This document shows positions 12,635-24,814 of a stretch of 64,000 nucleotides of DNA, piece after piece; the stretch's first letter is position 1; every line of letters begins with the position of its first letter. The DNA is from Cotesia glomerata (Eukaryota; Arthropoda; Insecta; Hymenoptera; Braconidae). The notes beneath the pieces were generated by a model. That model did not search any database and was not told the origin of the DNA. It saw only the letters and a program-made list of their open reading frames with translations. Location of the stretch: the NCBI RefSeq assembly GCF_020080835.1, contig NC_058160.1, forward strand, positions 7,815,515 to 7,879,514, in the 5' to 3' direction. Made by a program: the position numbers and the translations under genes.

Positions 12635-13075
12635 TGAAAAAAAAAATATAAACCTGACGTTGATACGTATCGATACAATAGCAACATTTGTATAAGCTAT
12701 GCACTAATACAGCGGTTTAGCCCCACCATAATATTTTTTCGGTAGCACAGCGATACTTGTATAAGCTCTAAATGTATACGAAGTTTTATTTCGACCACAA
12801 TACGTATAAGCTCCATTTTTAAAAAAATTTCTTAGTCTGTAAAAGTAAAAAGTTATGATAAAAGACATTGCAAACCTCATTGTAAAGAAATTAATAATTT
12901 TACCTCTCTTAATTTATTATTGTTTGCTACTAAATGTATATTAATGATCTTTTTAACAATCAATTAATGAAGTACACCTTTTATATTTAAAAATTTTTAA
13001 AACTGTATTAATTTTGTAAATCAAAGCTTATATAAGGAAAAAAATGTTTACCTGATGTATTACGATACATTTAAA
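12635..13075. repeat. Degenerate CACTGAAAAAAA-type element remnants
   Basis: CACTGAAAAAAAAAATATAA at 12635 is followed by repeats of TATAAGCT and CGATACAATAGCAACA-like motifs. A second same-direction end-like block (GGAAAAAAATGTTTACCTGA) lies near 13035. No matching right terminus was found. Confidence 0.3.
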
Positions 13076-13952
13076 ATTTATTTTGCTTCTTCCTATATTT
13101 AACCAATTTTGGGAATTTCAAATTTTGTTTAATATGTTTTGATTCTTGCCTCGACAATTGCGGTAGAAACATGAAAAAATTCTAAAGTTACGTCAGTGTC
13201 CGAAAGAATTGAGAAATTAAAATTGAAGACCACGTAAACATAAGCTGCTTAAGAGTTTTCGATAGAACGTTATTTTATTGTTTATAGAAATGTCATTAAT
13301 TAACGTCCTTTCGACGGACAGTAAAGAAAAATTGTATACATCACACGAACAGAAATTGGATCACCCTGCACTGCGGGTCATCATGCGAAATTTCAACTTT
13401 TGGCTCTTGTAGTGTAATATACTATTTTAAAGATTTTAGATAAGTATCTGTGCCGTATTCTGGTGTAGTATAAATTCAGAGCACTGCCGTATTTCATTGG
13501 ATTATAGAAATACGGCGGGCAATCGGTTCTGTAAGCAGTAAAAGTACTGTTGAAAGTTTTACTTTAATTTATCTTGATCACTGACTCGCAATATTTATGT
13601 CTTTTACCGAGTGTGTACGAACCAACTGCTTTTGTTAAATTGATTTATCGATTTTTTTCTTCAACTTTTTACGCAAAGAAAAACTAAAAGAAAATATTTC
13701 GAAAAATAATATAATATACTGCAAAATTTTGTGGCTTCATGCCAGGTTCTTTTGTGTGTAAATATTAATTCGCCCTACCTATACTATGTAAGATAAATGA
13801 TCGAAACAGGTTTATCCAACATTGGCTAACCAAGCAAAGATTTTTAAGTGATTGCTAATGCAATATAAGCTTAGTAAGTCAATACGTTCTAGCAGAGGAA
13901 GTAACTTAGTTTAAGATAAAAATTCTTGGATGATGTTATTTTAGTTCTCTTA
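13076..13952. other. AT-rich stretch, no gene seen
   Basis: No domain-like frame. Somewhat less AT-rich around 13360-13520. No repeat termini recognised. Confidence 0.4.
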
Positions 13953-14345
13953 ACCCATTAAAAAAATTTCTGATGGTCTGAAATGTTCATATCAAAAAAT
14001 TTGATTTATCCTTATATGGCTTCACTGAAAAAAAATTTTCTGCTCTGCACGATACGATATTGCTACTGTCACAATACACGCGTGGCTATCTAGAGGATAG
14101 TGAGGTTAGGAAAACTGTATAATAACGGTGGCAATAGTATCGTGAATGGCATCCAAATGGATCGTGACGGTCGCTATCCAGACTGCTATTCGTAGCTATA
14201 CTGATTGCACACGGAAAAAAAATATTGCTACTGGAGCCATCTACTAGAGAGCTACTCGTAGAGCGCTACGACAGCAAAACGTTTTCCTACAGTAGCAATA
14301 CTGTATGGCTCTGGTAGGAATACTTTAGTTAGCTAGAATCGCTAA
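13953..14345. mobile_element. Nested fragments of inverted-repeat elements (CCCATT-A7 and CACTGA8 / CACGGA8 types)
   Basis: A left end of the CCCRTGAAAAAA family (13956-14025) runs into CACTGAAAAAAAATTTTCTG at 14027. A further end, CACGGAAAAAAAATATTGCT, follows near 14212. Between and after them are degenerate copies of GCTACTG/CAGTAGC (for example CTACAGTAGCAATACTGTA near 14300). These look like truncated members of the palindromic-arm element group. Confidence 0.45.
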
Positions 14346-16044
14346 CTACATTTTTCAATGGCGCCGTCTAACATAACCACATACACACGTACCAATATCT
14401 ATTAACTGAATAACAATATTTATAAATAATGATTTCAATACATAATAATATTTATAAACAATAATTTCAAAAATTATATTTATTAATTGATGAATTTGAA
14501 ATGATTTATTTAATTTTGATTGAATAAAAAAATTAAATTAAATGACATAAAAAAGGTCAATAAAAATTTTTGATAATTATCATAATAAATTATTATTTAA
14601 ATAAAAACATGGTTCCATATTATTTATCACTAATAAATATAATTGAAAATTAATTTAGCAGATATTTAATAATTTTTAGAATTTTTTTAACAAATAAATT
14701 ATGGTAAAAAAAATGAAAAAAAAAAAATTGACATGTAGAAATTTTAAAAAATCATAAATGCAATTTTTTAAAAATAATTTTTCAGAAAAAATTTATTTGT
14801 TAAATAAAATTAAAAAATTATAAGTATGAACTGGCAACACTGTACGCTCTAAAAGCATTGCGGCAAATCCCTCATCACTTGACCAAAGTCGTTAGGTCGC
14901 GTTTGTTGATCAGTCCAGAGTTAACGCGAGATGCTGGTTGACGTACACTTTTTGGGATAAAATCAAAAAATTACACTGAATTGTTTTCTTTTCTCATTTA
15001 TATATATTGAGCCATACATGCTCAAATATGAAAATGTGCCACATGGTTATATCTGAACATTTTTTCGGGGAAAATTCTTTATCAAAACATCAGTTGAAAA
15101 GTTTTATTAATTATAAGCCAACTATCACGCTGATTTACGATAGTTTGATGAATTTACTACAAAAATCGTCATCTGAAGCTCAAATATTGAACTTTTGAAG
15201 CAAAAGTAATAAAAACCATTTCTAATCACAGTTAGCCTTCGAAGTTTATTGTACTAGTTTCTGACCATTTCAGTTCGGTCCAAATCAAATTTGTTTTTTA
15301 TAAACTAACCAACCTAACAGTTGAATTCGGACGTGTACTATTGGTCTTAAATTGTTCCTCTTCAACTAGCTGCAGGCATTGAAACTCAGAGCTTGAACGC
15401 AGCCATTGTGAAATAGTAGATTATGTATCACAGTGATGAAGATTTAAAGAGTTTGTGGAATACCAATTCTTGGTTTTAGATCGGACACAATATATTTGCT
15501 AACCTACTATTTTTAAAGTTAAATAAATAAATTGAGATTGAAACTTTTTTAGTTACTTCATAATTCCAGGTGTCAATAAATATTTTTTTTTTTTTTTTCG
15601 AATAAAAAAATAAAGAGTGATCATAAAGTCAAAGGATCAGAAATTCCAATCAGAAATAAAAAGATTAAAGAAAACTTTTTGGTACATACGTACATATTCA
15701 TACAGGTAAAGCATATTGATTTTATGAAGTATGTCAGAGGTATATCATTTCACGGTAATTAACGTAAATACAGATCGAATATCAAACCCACTTGACAAGA
15801 CTTGCATCAAACATTCTGTATTAATAACTGAAGTTAATTAAAAATCTGATTATATATCAACTGCCCACTTACAAGTCTTGAATTTTTGGTAAATATGGAT
15901 GAAAAGTAATGTTTTATTCGATTCTCGATAATATAGTTGCAGTCAGATGTTTAGGCGGCGATGTGTCAAAAATAAAAAAAAGCGATGTTGATTATTTTTT
16001 GAAGATATCGATACTCAAAATTTGTAAGGTAAAATCTATTTCTA
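14346..16044. other. AT-rich stretch, no gene supported
   Basis: Two 63-codon frames (15007-15198 and 15909-16100) lack any recognisable domain or splice context. The second runs into the transposon at 16045. A GC-richer patch at 14830-14945 shows no coding frame. Confidence 0.4.
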
Positions 16045-17193
16045 CACTGAGAAAACAGTTTGTTTGGCTCAAATGCGCAGATTTATTTGAAATAAATTAA
16101 AAATATATATTTAATGTTAACAAATTTCTTGTATTCAAATATATATTACTTTGAATCAAATACTACCTCGTTTTGGTTTATTTAACTGAATCGACTCATT
16201 TATTTCATTTAATTAACTATTAACAAATCTCACTTTAAGTAAATTACGCTTGGTGTCGCTACGGTCACCACTGTTATTTCTCGACGTGTTTTGTAAAAAA
16301 TAACTAATGAAAATTAACTCAGTTTACAAATGTATTTGTTTAATTTTTGTAGAAATAAATAAAGTAATAAATATATATATATATGCTTAGACAAATATGT
16401 ATTGAAATAGTTAACTATAATAGACATTAATAATTATGATGCTGAAGTTAGCAGAAAGCTGTCAATTTTTTAAATTTTTATTACAGATCAACGATAAAAA
16501 ACATATTTTAATGCACTTGTAATTTTTTTTAATTTTTAGACGTGGAACTTTTTAATTAAAATTTTTTCGTGATAATTTTATTATTATAAAAGTCCTAAAA
16601 ATTGACAGATGTCTGTTAATTTATGAAAATTAAGTTAGCCGTCATCTAAAAATTTTTAGAAGTTTTTTTATTGAAAAAATTGTTACAAAAGAAATTTTTT
16701 TAAAAAACTTCATTCATAAAAAACTTGAAAATTATAAGTGCAATTTTTAAAAAATATTTTCTAGATCTAATTTAATAAATAAAAAAAAAAATTAAAAATT
16801 AAAAATTAAAAACGTCGACTAACTTTATAGTATTATTGTTGATTTCAGTATAATTAATAATTCCAAAATAATTGCCCATTTAACCCTAAACGTTCGATAT
16901 GTCTACTTTTACTACTTTCCTAACCTAAAACTAAAAATCATTGCTTTGAGTATATTCAAACATACCATTTATTTATAGTTAACAAATCTGATTTGGTTGA
17001 AATATATCATTGTTAGTACAAAGAAATATTTGTTAACAATAAACAAATCTGGATTTCATTCAAATATACTGTAACTTTGTCTCAAATAAATCAATTTATT
17101 TGTATCAAATAAATATTTCTTGTGATATTTAAATAAGAGATTTATTTATAGTTAACGAGCCTCATTTCATTCAAATGAACTGTTTTCTCAGTG
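16045..17193. mobile_element. TA-flanked inverted-repeat element (CACTGAGAAAACAGTT ends)
   Basis: The termini CACTGAGAAAACAGTT (16045-16060) and AACTGTTTTCTCAGTG (17178-17193) are perfect inverted copies, flanked by TA at 16043-16044 and 17194-17195. The 1,149-bp interior has no transposase. Its arms consist of degenerate GTTAACAAAT and TCAAATATATTTGA-like motifs around a small palindrome, GGTGTCGCTACGGTCACC (16252-16269). A non-autonomous Tc1/mariner-style element is the best fit. Confidence 0.8.
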
Positions 17194-17607
17194 TATTTTT
17201 TGACTATAATAGCTAATAAATCTTGCTTATATGATACGAATTTTCAATTTTTTTTTTTTAAGATAAAAAAAAACAAGATAAAAAGTTTTTGAGTTTAAAA
17301 TTAGTGATGCTGAATTTCATATTTTTAAGCCTGTAGAGGTGAATTATTTTAAGGTTGAATACATATAATACATATTGATATTAACCCGGGCTTTAAATTT
17401 TATCGAAGCGTTATAATTATCTTGATTCCATAATTTTATCCATTAAAACATTCAATTATTCAACTTATACGTTTTAACTACCAGATTTTACAAATAATAC
17501 ATTGATGTCAAGATTAATTTAACACATAAATATTACTAGTGCTTGCAAAAGATATGCAGCTGAATAATTATTCATTTTCTTTAATAAAAAAATTACATTA
17601 GTCAACT

Positions 17608-17934
17608 AAGATCTTTTTCGGTCAGATATGTCCATGTATTATTTCTGATGTCACAATATGCTTATGTATGCATGGCCTAATATAAAAACTGGCTATATGA
17701 AGTCGCATATGACTTGACCTCTCATATTGACTCTCCTAAGAAGTTCAGTGGACACTAGATTTTAGTTTAACTACTCAGCCAATTTCTATTTAATAATATA
17801 TGTTAAATGACATCTATATTTCTAGAAAATATAAAAAATTATAATAACATCTTTTTATTCTCATATACAATCTAATATAACCATTTATGACCAGATGAGA
17901 AACTGTCAAAAAATTTTCTCACGGACGTATATAA
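17608..17934. mobile_element. Diverged CCCGTGAAAAAA-family element
   Basis: The right end AAATTTTCTCACGGACGTA and the arm motifs (GTCAGATATGTCC, GGCCTAATAT, GGCTATATGAAG) match the family. The left end is eroded (CTTTTTCGGTCAGATATG). No coding sequence. Confidence 0.5.
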
Positions 17935-18009
17935 GTATTAAAATGATTCTGCGTTATACTAATATCAAACCAAACTATAAAACAAATACCCTGGTGTATG
18001 TAATATCTA

Positions 18010-18931
18010 CCCGTGAAAAAATATTCTGATCAGGCTTGATATGAGTTGATAAGGCCATATAAGAATTTTTGATGTATTCATATTTGGCCTGATATGACCT
18101 GATATGTCCATATTTAATTTTTGATATGGCCTGATATGAAAATTGGCCATATCAGGCCATATCAAGCCTTATCAATTTGATATGTCTATATCAGACTTGA
18201 TATAGCTTGATAAGCTCATATATAATTTTATATAAATTATATATGATTTCACATAAATTATTAGTTTTGTCAAGTTCATAAATTGTTAGCTGGACCCTCC
18301 AGCAATATATAGTTCCATATACTAAACAAAAATAATTCCATCAAAATTTGAGCTTTTAATTCTGATTCTACCTTTATTATTTTTTTAATTTTAAAGGAAT
18401 TATGAATTCTAAAGCAACGAACTACCTTAACAATATCGTCAAATCATTTTTGCGATTTCATGTATATGTAGATAATTTTATAAATCTACATATAGATACC
18501 ATTGTTACTTATATATTGATAATTAATAATTAATAAATTAGATGAAAAATTTTGTTCACTACAAACCGATTATGTATACGATTTGCATTACTTGTAGTTA
18601 TAACAAACTACGCAATTCAAGTAAGTCTCTTAGGTAAACAGGTAATGAATTAGTCTTCTAAGTGTCAGGTCCACGGTTCGATTCCCACACGCGCCGATTT
18701 TTTTTTTTTCGGTGGAACTAATTATTTATAATGATACATAATGCTATATAATTATATATGGCCATTTTTTATACATAATTATAAATAATTTTTTTTACCC
18801 GGGCGGGTATATAGTCTGATATACTTATATCAAGGCATATATAGTCTAATATGGCCAATTTCCATATCATACCTGATATGAACGGTTTATATCAGGCCTG
18901 ATATAGTCTGATCAGAAAATTTTTTCACGGG
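18010..18931. mobile_element. TA-flanked inverted-repeat element, CCCGTGAAAAAA family, best copy
   Basis: The termini CCCGTGAAAAAATATTCTGA and TCAGAAAATTTTTTCACGGG are almost perfect inverted repeats, flanked by TA on both sides (18008-18009; 18932-18933). The arms (18020-18240 and 18800-18915) are made of many degenerate copies of self-complementary TGATATGGCC/GGCCATATCA. The interior carries a tRNA-like B-box module near 18625-18704. No transposase. 922 bp. Confidence 0.85.
18625..18704 (+). other. tRNA-like module with Pol III B-box match inside the element
   Basis: CTTAGGTAAACAGGTAATGA, then TCTTCTAAGTGTCAGG, then GGTTCGATTCC. The last block fits the B-box consensus GGTTCGANTCC exactly, and a T-run follows at 18698. 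The T-stem does not pair properly, so this is a tRNA pseudogene or SINE-head-like sequence rather than a functional tRNA. Confidence 0.45.
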
Positions 18932-19798
18932 TATATTTATCATAACATTTATAACAGAGTTTGTTCTTGATATACGATTAATTTTACGAAAAGCCAAACA
19001 CTTTTAGCATAACAATGGTTGTTATTTCTTTCCGTTAATCCTAAAATAATGCACTGATAGAAGGATTTAGTACAGAGTACTAAACTGATTTAGTAACAAA
19101 ATTTTTATTCATTTATTTGGGAGAAACAAATATTTTGTACCCATCAATATTATTTGTTACAGTTTAATAAATGATTTCTTTATATGAACAAAGCCTTATT
19201 ACATCAAAATAAATATTTAGTACCACCAAATAATATTTAGTAACAGGTACTAAATATTTCTTTGGCAAGTATTGTCGGTAGATGGCTATGCTTTAATTCC
19301 AATGTTTATGTGATACATAACCTATTCACTAACTTAGATTATTTTATTCAGCTCGATTTTGGGAGATTTATTAAACCTTTAGAAATACACATACTCTCAA
19401 TAAATGTCTTCTATTTATGTCTTTCCTCAGTGGAGTTTAGTTTACATTTCTTAATTTGTCTATTATTGATGTGTTAAAAACTTGTTTAATTTAAAATTTT
19501 ACAATGTCTCAAACAAAAAAAAATGAGTGAGCCTCACAGACATAAGGTCACAATAGAAGTGAAACTTTTTTAAGCCGCTTTAAATAAATAAACAGATCAA
19601 TATATATAAATATATATTATAGCATTTCATTTATTCTCAAACAAAATAAATTTATTGGATTAATTATTCGGTTTTTAAGAATTAAAACAATTACACATTT
19701 TTAATTAAAATTTAAATGAATTTATTTCTAAGAATATTATGTTTACAACAAATGTAAGTTTTATTTTTCCTTTTTATTTTTTAGAATTATCATCTCAT

Positions 19799-20713
19799 TT
19801 ATTCTTTATTATTACTTGAATTATCAACAAATGTTATCAGCGGCTTGTGATAGCTAAAATGTGAAATAAATATTTTTGTCTGTATTCTATTTAAGTATCT
19901 CGAAAAAACCGCATCTATTGTTGTCCCATGTTTTGTCGTTGGTTCATTTGGATTATTATTTATCGCTAAATCAAATTTGGTCTTTAAAAAATCAACCAAA
20001 ACGGCCGATGACTCCGATGAAAAATTTACGTTAAAATCTCCACTAAGGATTATAGGTTTTTTTTCTAAGTCTTGATTAAGTTCTTCCGCAACAGCAGCCG
20101 AAAATGGTAGTAGTACACGATGAATAAATTTTATTATGTCTGTGATATACTTATTCGGTGATATATAAATTGATACTAGTAAAATTGACTGGCCATTTTC
20201 CGTTGTACATTCAGCGGCACAGATTTCTCCTACAGCACTGAGTTGTACTCCAAGTGCCTGTATATTATGTACTAAAATGTCCATTGATGGTGTTACAATG
20301 TGTGTTGTATCGTTATCATTTTGATAAATAGCTCCACCTCCAGATCTTATATTAGGGCGTTTATATTTAACTACACAATTAAAATTAGGAATGGAAATGT
20401 CTTCATCATTATGAGTCCACGTTTCAGACAAAAGTAGAATATTTGAATTAGCAGGTACTTTGTCGATAATGTCATTGTTATGGGCTTGTAAACTTTGAAT
20501 ATTCAAACTATAAATTGACAAACCAGGCTTTTTAGTGATAAATTCAAGTAATTGTGATTCTAATGTCACTAATGGGTTTAATGACAGTCTTTGAAGCTCA
20601 AGTTTTAACGGACGAAGTGCAGCTGGCTCTGTTCGCCCATGATAAAAAGTAGCCGTATTATTTTTTGTAACGATATATAATTTTTCAATCGTAGTAACTC
20701 TCGATAAAGCAAC
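19799..20713 (-). CDS. PIF1-helicase C-terminal tail fused to endonuclease/exonuclease/phosphatase domain (Helentron remnant)
   Basis: The frame is open from a stop codon just upstream of 20713 to 19799 (about 304 codons). It opens with VALSRVTTIEKLYIVTK, which matches the last conserved helicase motif of PIF1/Helitron helicases. From about residue 50 it becomes an AP-endonuclease-like fold: SLNIQSLQ, LLLSETWTH, the GDFNVNF metal-site motif and TTIDAVFSR. The final SDH-type motif reads SYH (FSYHKPL), so the usual aspartate is replaced by tyrosine in this copy and in copy 2. Helentrons are known to carry such a C-terminal endonuclease. The helicase N-terminal part is absent, so the frame has no credible own start codon. 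Expression is doubtful. Confidence 0.75.
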   Translation of the reverse strand, partial: VALSRVTTIEKLYIVTKNNTATFYHGRTEPAALRPLKLELQRLSLNPLVTLESQLLEFITKKPGLSIYSLNIQSLQAHNNDIIDKVPANSNILLLSETWTHNDEDISIPNFNCVVKYKRPNIRSGGGAIYQNDNDTTHIVTPSMDILVHNIQALGVQLSAVGEICAAECTTENGQSILLVSIYISPNKYITDIIKFIHRVLLPFSAAVAEELNQDLEKKPIILSGDFNVNFSSESSAVLVDFLKTKFDLAINNNPNEPTTKHGTTIDAVFSRYLNRIQTKIFISHFSYHKPLITFVDNSSNNKE

Positions 20714-21079
20714 CTACAATAATTATCATTTACTTACCAGGATTAAGAAAATATAATGATGAAATTATTAACACGAATGTATAAACAGGAATTGAGAAAT
20801 TTATATTTGAGTCAACACGTGTAAATATATATACACCCCACTATACCCCAAAACTATTTACACAAAATAATTAAAAAATATAATGAAAAATAATTTTCCA
20901 GGAATAAATTTTAATATATATATCAAATAAGTGTATTTTTCATGTATTTATAAGTATTTACGTATTAATTTGTGCATATATCTGTACTAAAACGTTTTAA
21001 ATAACAACGGTTTGCGACAGCTGATATACGCATATACATATAGCTGATATACGCATATACATATAATATATACACACAC

Positions 21080-21171
<92 letters not shown>
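21080..21171 (+). repeat. (TA)n microsatellite inside Helentron copy 1
   Basis: About 90 bp of alternating TA next to TGTGTGTATATA. The same tract sits at the equivalent place in copy 2 (51501-51586). Both are therefore inherited from the element. Confidence 0.95.
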
Positions 21172-21175
<4 letters not shown>

Positions 21176-21729
21176 AACGTGGTGGAATTACGACGCACGC
21201 GCACTGCACTCGTCCACTCTACTTGACTCTCCTTAACTCTCCCCACTCTTTAAAATATATAAGGCTTGCTCGGCTTGCTATACAAGCGATTCCCCCACTC
21301 GCCTACTCTAAACTTTCACTCAATGCTTCTCCTCTAGCGCTACTTCCCCTTTTCCGCCTCAAATCGTTCAATTTTACCCTACGTAAAGAAGTTTCACTTC
21401 AAAAATATAATTTAATGAGATTCTTTTCTTTATAATACCTTATATTTTTACTTAAAATTATTTATTTTAATTATCTTTATTTATTTTAAGTTAGGTTACA
21501 CGCTAAAATTAGTTAAAAAATTAATTTCTTTGATACCAATAAACGATTTATTGAGTACCAATAAATCATTTGTTAAATACTACTAAATATTTATTTGGTG
21601 GAACTAAATGAGCTTTAATAAATGATTTAGTACCTATTACTAAATATTTGGTAATGAAAGGTTTATTACTAAATCATTTAGTATCTGTTACTAAATCTTA
21701 TTACATAGAACTAAATCCTTCTATCAGTG

Positions 21730-23670
21730 TGCAAATCATAATTGTCAATATTTACATAAACTATTAACTGATTATGTAATTACAATAACTTTATCAAACT
21801 ATTAGTAGATTACATAGTGATCGACCTCGATTGATAATTAAATATTAATTTGGTAAATCTCATCAACAATAATTATTGTTATCTATAATTATCTATAATT
21901 ATCTATAATTATAATTATCTTATTATCTTGAGTTTCTATCAGTTTATCTTGCCGTGAAAACGATTCACGCACCTCTACTTCCGACACTCTGTGGTTAGTA
22001 GCTCATGCCTTTTTCACATTCCTATAGGTTTATTGTTGTAGAATAGTTAGATAACTTGCATGCACGATAATTGTTTTCCGATAGAATCTATTAAAATATT
22101 TTTTTATTATTTCTTCTCTTATTTTTTCTAACTGCAATTTCCGTACTTTAGTATTGTGTTTCGCGAGAGCCAATTGAATTTAAATAGAAAATATTTAATA
22201 GTTATTTTATGTGTAAGAATTTTCTAGTAAATAAAGTGTCTTTCATAATTTATAAAAGTCAGTTATAGAAACCATATTCTGTAATTGAAAACAACCAAAT
22301 AAATTTATTGGTAACGGTGTAAAAACATTATCCATTTCAAACTTTTTCGCTTAAAAAAAAAGGACACAAATATCATAATAAATTGCACAGAATATTTACA
22401 ATCAAACATACACGTGCATTAATCTTTCACAAATATTTAAACTGCTATTTTATCAATATTAATAAACTTAATTTTATATTTAAATAATCTTTAACTAGGT
22501 TTGTTATGTAATTTATCTATATCAAGCGGATATGAACGCTCACGCTCGTTGCTTTTTTGATGAAAATAAATCAAATGATATATTTTGATAAATAATGGAA
22601 TGATATATAAATCTCAGGACAATTGTTGTGAAATAAACGAGCAAAGGTTGCGACATGGTTATAAAAAAGCAACTAGTATAAGAGCTTATGCTCTTGGCGA
22701 GAGAAAGATTAAAGATCTTAAAAAAATATCAAGCATCCGTCATTTAATCGCAATTCATTATCTTTTCTTTTATTATTATTGTTTTTGCTACTATTATAAT
22801 TAAAAACGTAAATACATCTAGTAAACTTTACATTATTGCGTTTATCAGATTTTTTATACATTGAAATGCAAATATTAATACCGGAAATCTCTTTTTTCAT
22901 TTTTTCGTTATTACTAATAAAAACTTGATTATATGTTAACTTAAGAGCCTGTGCCAAAATGTAAAATTAATTTTTTAAACCGACAGCAAAATCAAAACGT
23001 TTGATCTCTTTATTGCATTAACATTATTTTATTTAGATAAATTCTTGTTCTGCAACCATATGAAAATAAATTCAATAAGAGAAGTGTCAACTCTCAACAG
23101 TCTCTCAGAGTTACGCTAACCCAGCGACAAACGGAAAATATTCAACTACCTTATTTTACCGGAGGACCCAAAGACACGGTCGTGTTCGCGCCAAGTACTC
23201 ACTCAATAAACAGACAAGTGTATGTGAGCGTGGCAGTGCATGACAGTATACTTCTACGTGTCTCTTCAATCTTTTTTATATTTTTAATTAATGATTATTA
23301 ATAAGTGCATTGCTGGAAGTTTTTTTCTTTTTTTAAATCCGAAATACTTCAATTACTTTTTGTTTTCAATTTTTATTATTTTCAAGCTATTTTTATAGAG
23401 AATATGTAATGAATGTTGAAAGTATATTTTTAGAGATTTATCCATCAATATCTTAAATACTTAAAATTTTTAATATCTTTTGTGAATTCAACCTAAATTT
23501 ATAAATGTTCTTGATTCAGAAGTACATCAATCTTTTAAAAGTAATTATAGTCAGTACAAAAGAGATACCGCTGAACGTTAATAGAATTCTCTTCAATTTT
23601 TTAAAAGCTCTCCATGTAATTATCTGTTTATCAATATGAATGGAAATCACAACTTTTTTCTTTTAGTCGC
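21730..23670. other. AT-rich stretch with a moderately GC-rich patch, no gene supported
   Basis: Overlapping 70-80 codon frames around 22585-22957 are AT-driven and lack domains. A less AT-rich patch at 23080-23275 (TTACCGGAGGACCCAAAG and neighbours) has no convincing frame; a 5' untranslated or regulatory role is conceivable. Confidence 0.4.
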
Positions 23671-24131
23671 TTAAGGAAGTACGAGCACCAAGGCAACTTT
23701 TGATAAAAGGCTTGATTTTTTTTTTAATATGAAGTTTAAATATGTCTAAATAAATTCCGAAAATTTGAAGGAGATTGCCCAATCATTTAAATAAATAATT
23801 AACTTTGAAGTTGAGCAATTTAACATTGGTCTTATGGGGTAACCTCCAAACATTGATACATTTCTGTAAATTTTTCTCGTAAAACTGTCGGTGAATATTT
23901 TTAAAAAACTTATGGATGAAAGTAAATATATTAGTGATAAATTTAGTTCAAAAAAATTTACACTTGCCCGACTAATTAAAGTGTATTAATTAAAAGAAAA
24001 ATAAATGCCGCCATTAGCCAATGTTAAATGTATATCTATATATTGAGAAAAATCATATGGTTACTGCTCTCCCCTTACCGCGCTAGGGTCGATACCTATC
24101 CCCACCCTGCCTAGCGCTCGTACTTCCTTAA
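23671..24131. mobile_element. TTAA-flanked inverted-repeat element
   Basis: TTAAGGAAGTACGAGC (23671-23686) and GCTCGTACTTCCTTAA (24116-24131) are a perfect 16-bp inverted pair including TTAA, which suggests a piggyBac-type TTAA duplication. The interior (461 bp) is non-coding. A similar-sized element with related ends lies at 33946-34393. Confidence 0.65.
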
Positions 24132-24814
24132 TTTAGTTTTTTGATACTTTTTTTTTGACATCTAGTGAGATTTCTGACACGTAAAAGAGCTAAAAATTTT
24201 CAAACCTCGGGTTTTGAAAATTAGAGATTAAACCAAATGAGCTCACTTTTGTCAAAAATTTTAAACTTTTGTGGTTGGAAGTTAAGCAAACTGTTGTGAT
24301 TATTAATTTCAAGTCTAACTGTTAAATATTCAAGGCTCGTTTGGTACAATATCGATGTAATATGTGAATATTTGCTAGCAAGTTTTTATAGAATCATTAT
24401 TCTCAGAAATTAATAACTCATAATGGAGTTCTCAAGAGTCAAGTTTTATTTTTAGACACTAACTATACTTATCATACCATTTACATTAGAAATAAACTTC
24501 TAGTTCTACTTGAAGGTTTTAGGAATACGACTGTCTTTTAATGAACCGATAATTATGATTTATAATTTATACAGAGGTATCAAATAAGATTTCTGAAGTA
24601 ATCATCATTCCACAATCTATATTTATCATAACAACTTGTTAAATTTCGATAGGTTTGAAATATAACGTGATTTTACAAAAATAGTTTCTTAAAATCGATT
24701 TATTGTAAATTTTAATCTATGATTTCTCCTCAACTAATTGATTGAATTAGTTAATCTTCGAATATGCCTACTTTCTAGAGTCTAAATCTGAAACACTGAC
24801 TGCTCACTGTTTCA

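Larger units (their letters stand above)
19512..21400 (-). mobile_element. Helentron derivative, copy 1 (minus)
   Basis: Read on the minus strand, the unit starts at the 5' subterminal repeat GAAGTGAAACTTCTTTACG (21400 downward). It contains a (TA)n tract, an open helicase-tail plus endonuclease frame, and the inverted 3' subterminal repeat (complement of GAAGTGAAACTTTTTTAAG at 19556). It ends with a short hairpin, GTGAGGCTCAC, and a T-run. Subterminal inverted repeats, a 3' stem-loop and insertion in T/A runs are typical of Helentrons (Helitron2). Most of the Rep-helicase body is missing, so it is an internally deleted, non-autonomous copy. A near-identical copy lies at 51274-53149. Confidence 0.75.
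19052..21729. mobile_element. Inverted-repeat element (CACTGATAGAAGG ends) split by a Helentron
   Basis: The termini CACTGATAGAAGGATTTAGT and ACTAAATCCTTCTATCAGTG form a perfect 20-bp inverted pair. The arms (19070-19260 and 21520-21720) contain many copies of self-complementary GTACTAAATATTTAGTAC-like motifs. Positions 19512-21400 are a later Helentron insertion, so the original element was about 0.8 kb. The flanking dinucleotide is TG on both sides rather than TA. Confidence 0.8.

Noticed and set aside
20703..20740. Short intron (GTAAGT ... TTGTAG) before the helicase tail in the Helentron
   Set aside because: The distance is about 24 nt, too short for splicing. It more likely marks part of a parental intron or the deletion junction.
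20965..21246. Ile-Tyr repeat open frames over (TA)n tracts (also 51465-51647 and 55583-55804)
   Set aside because: Simple-sequence artefacts inside Helentrons or microsatellites.
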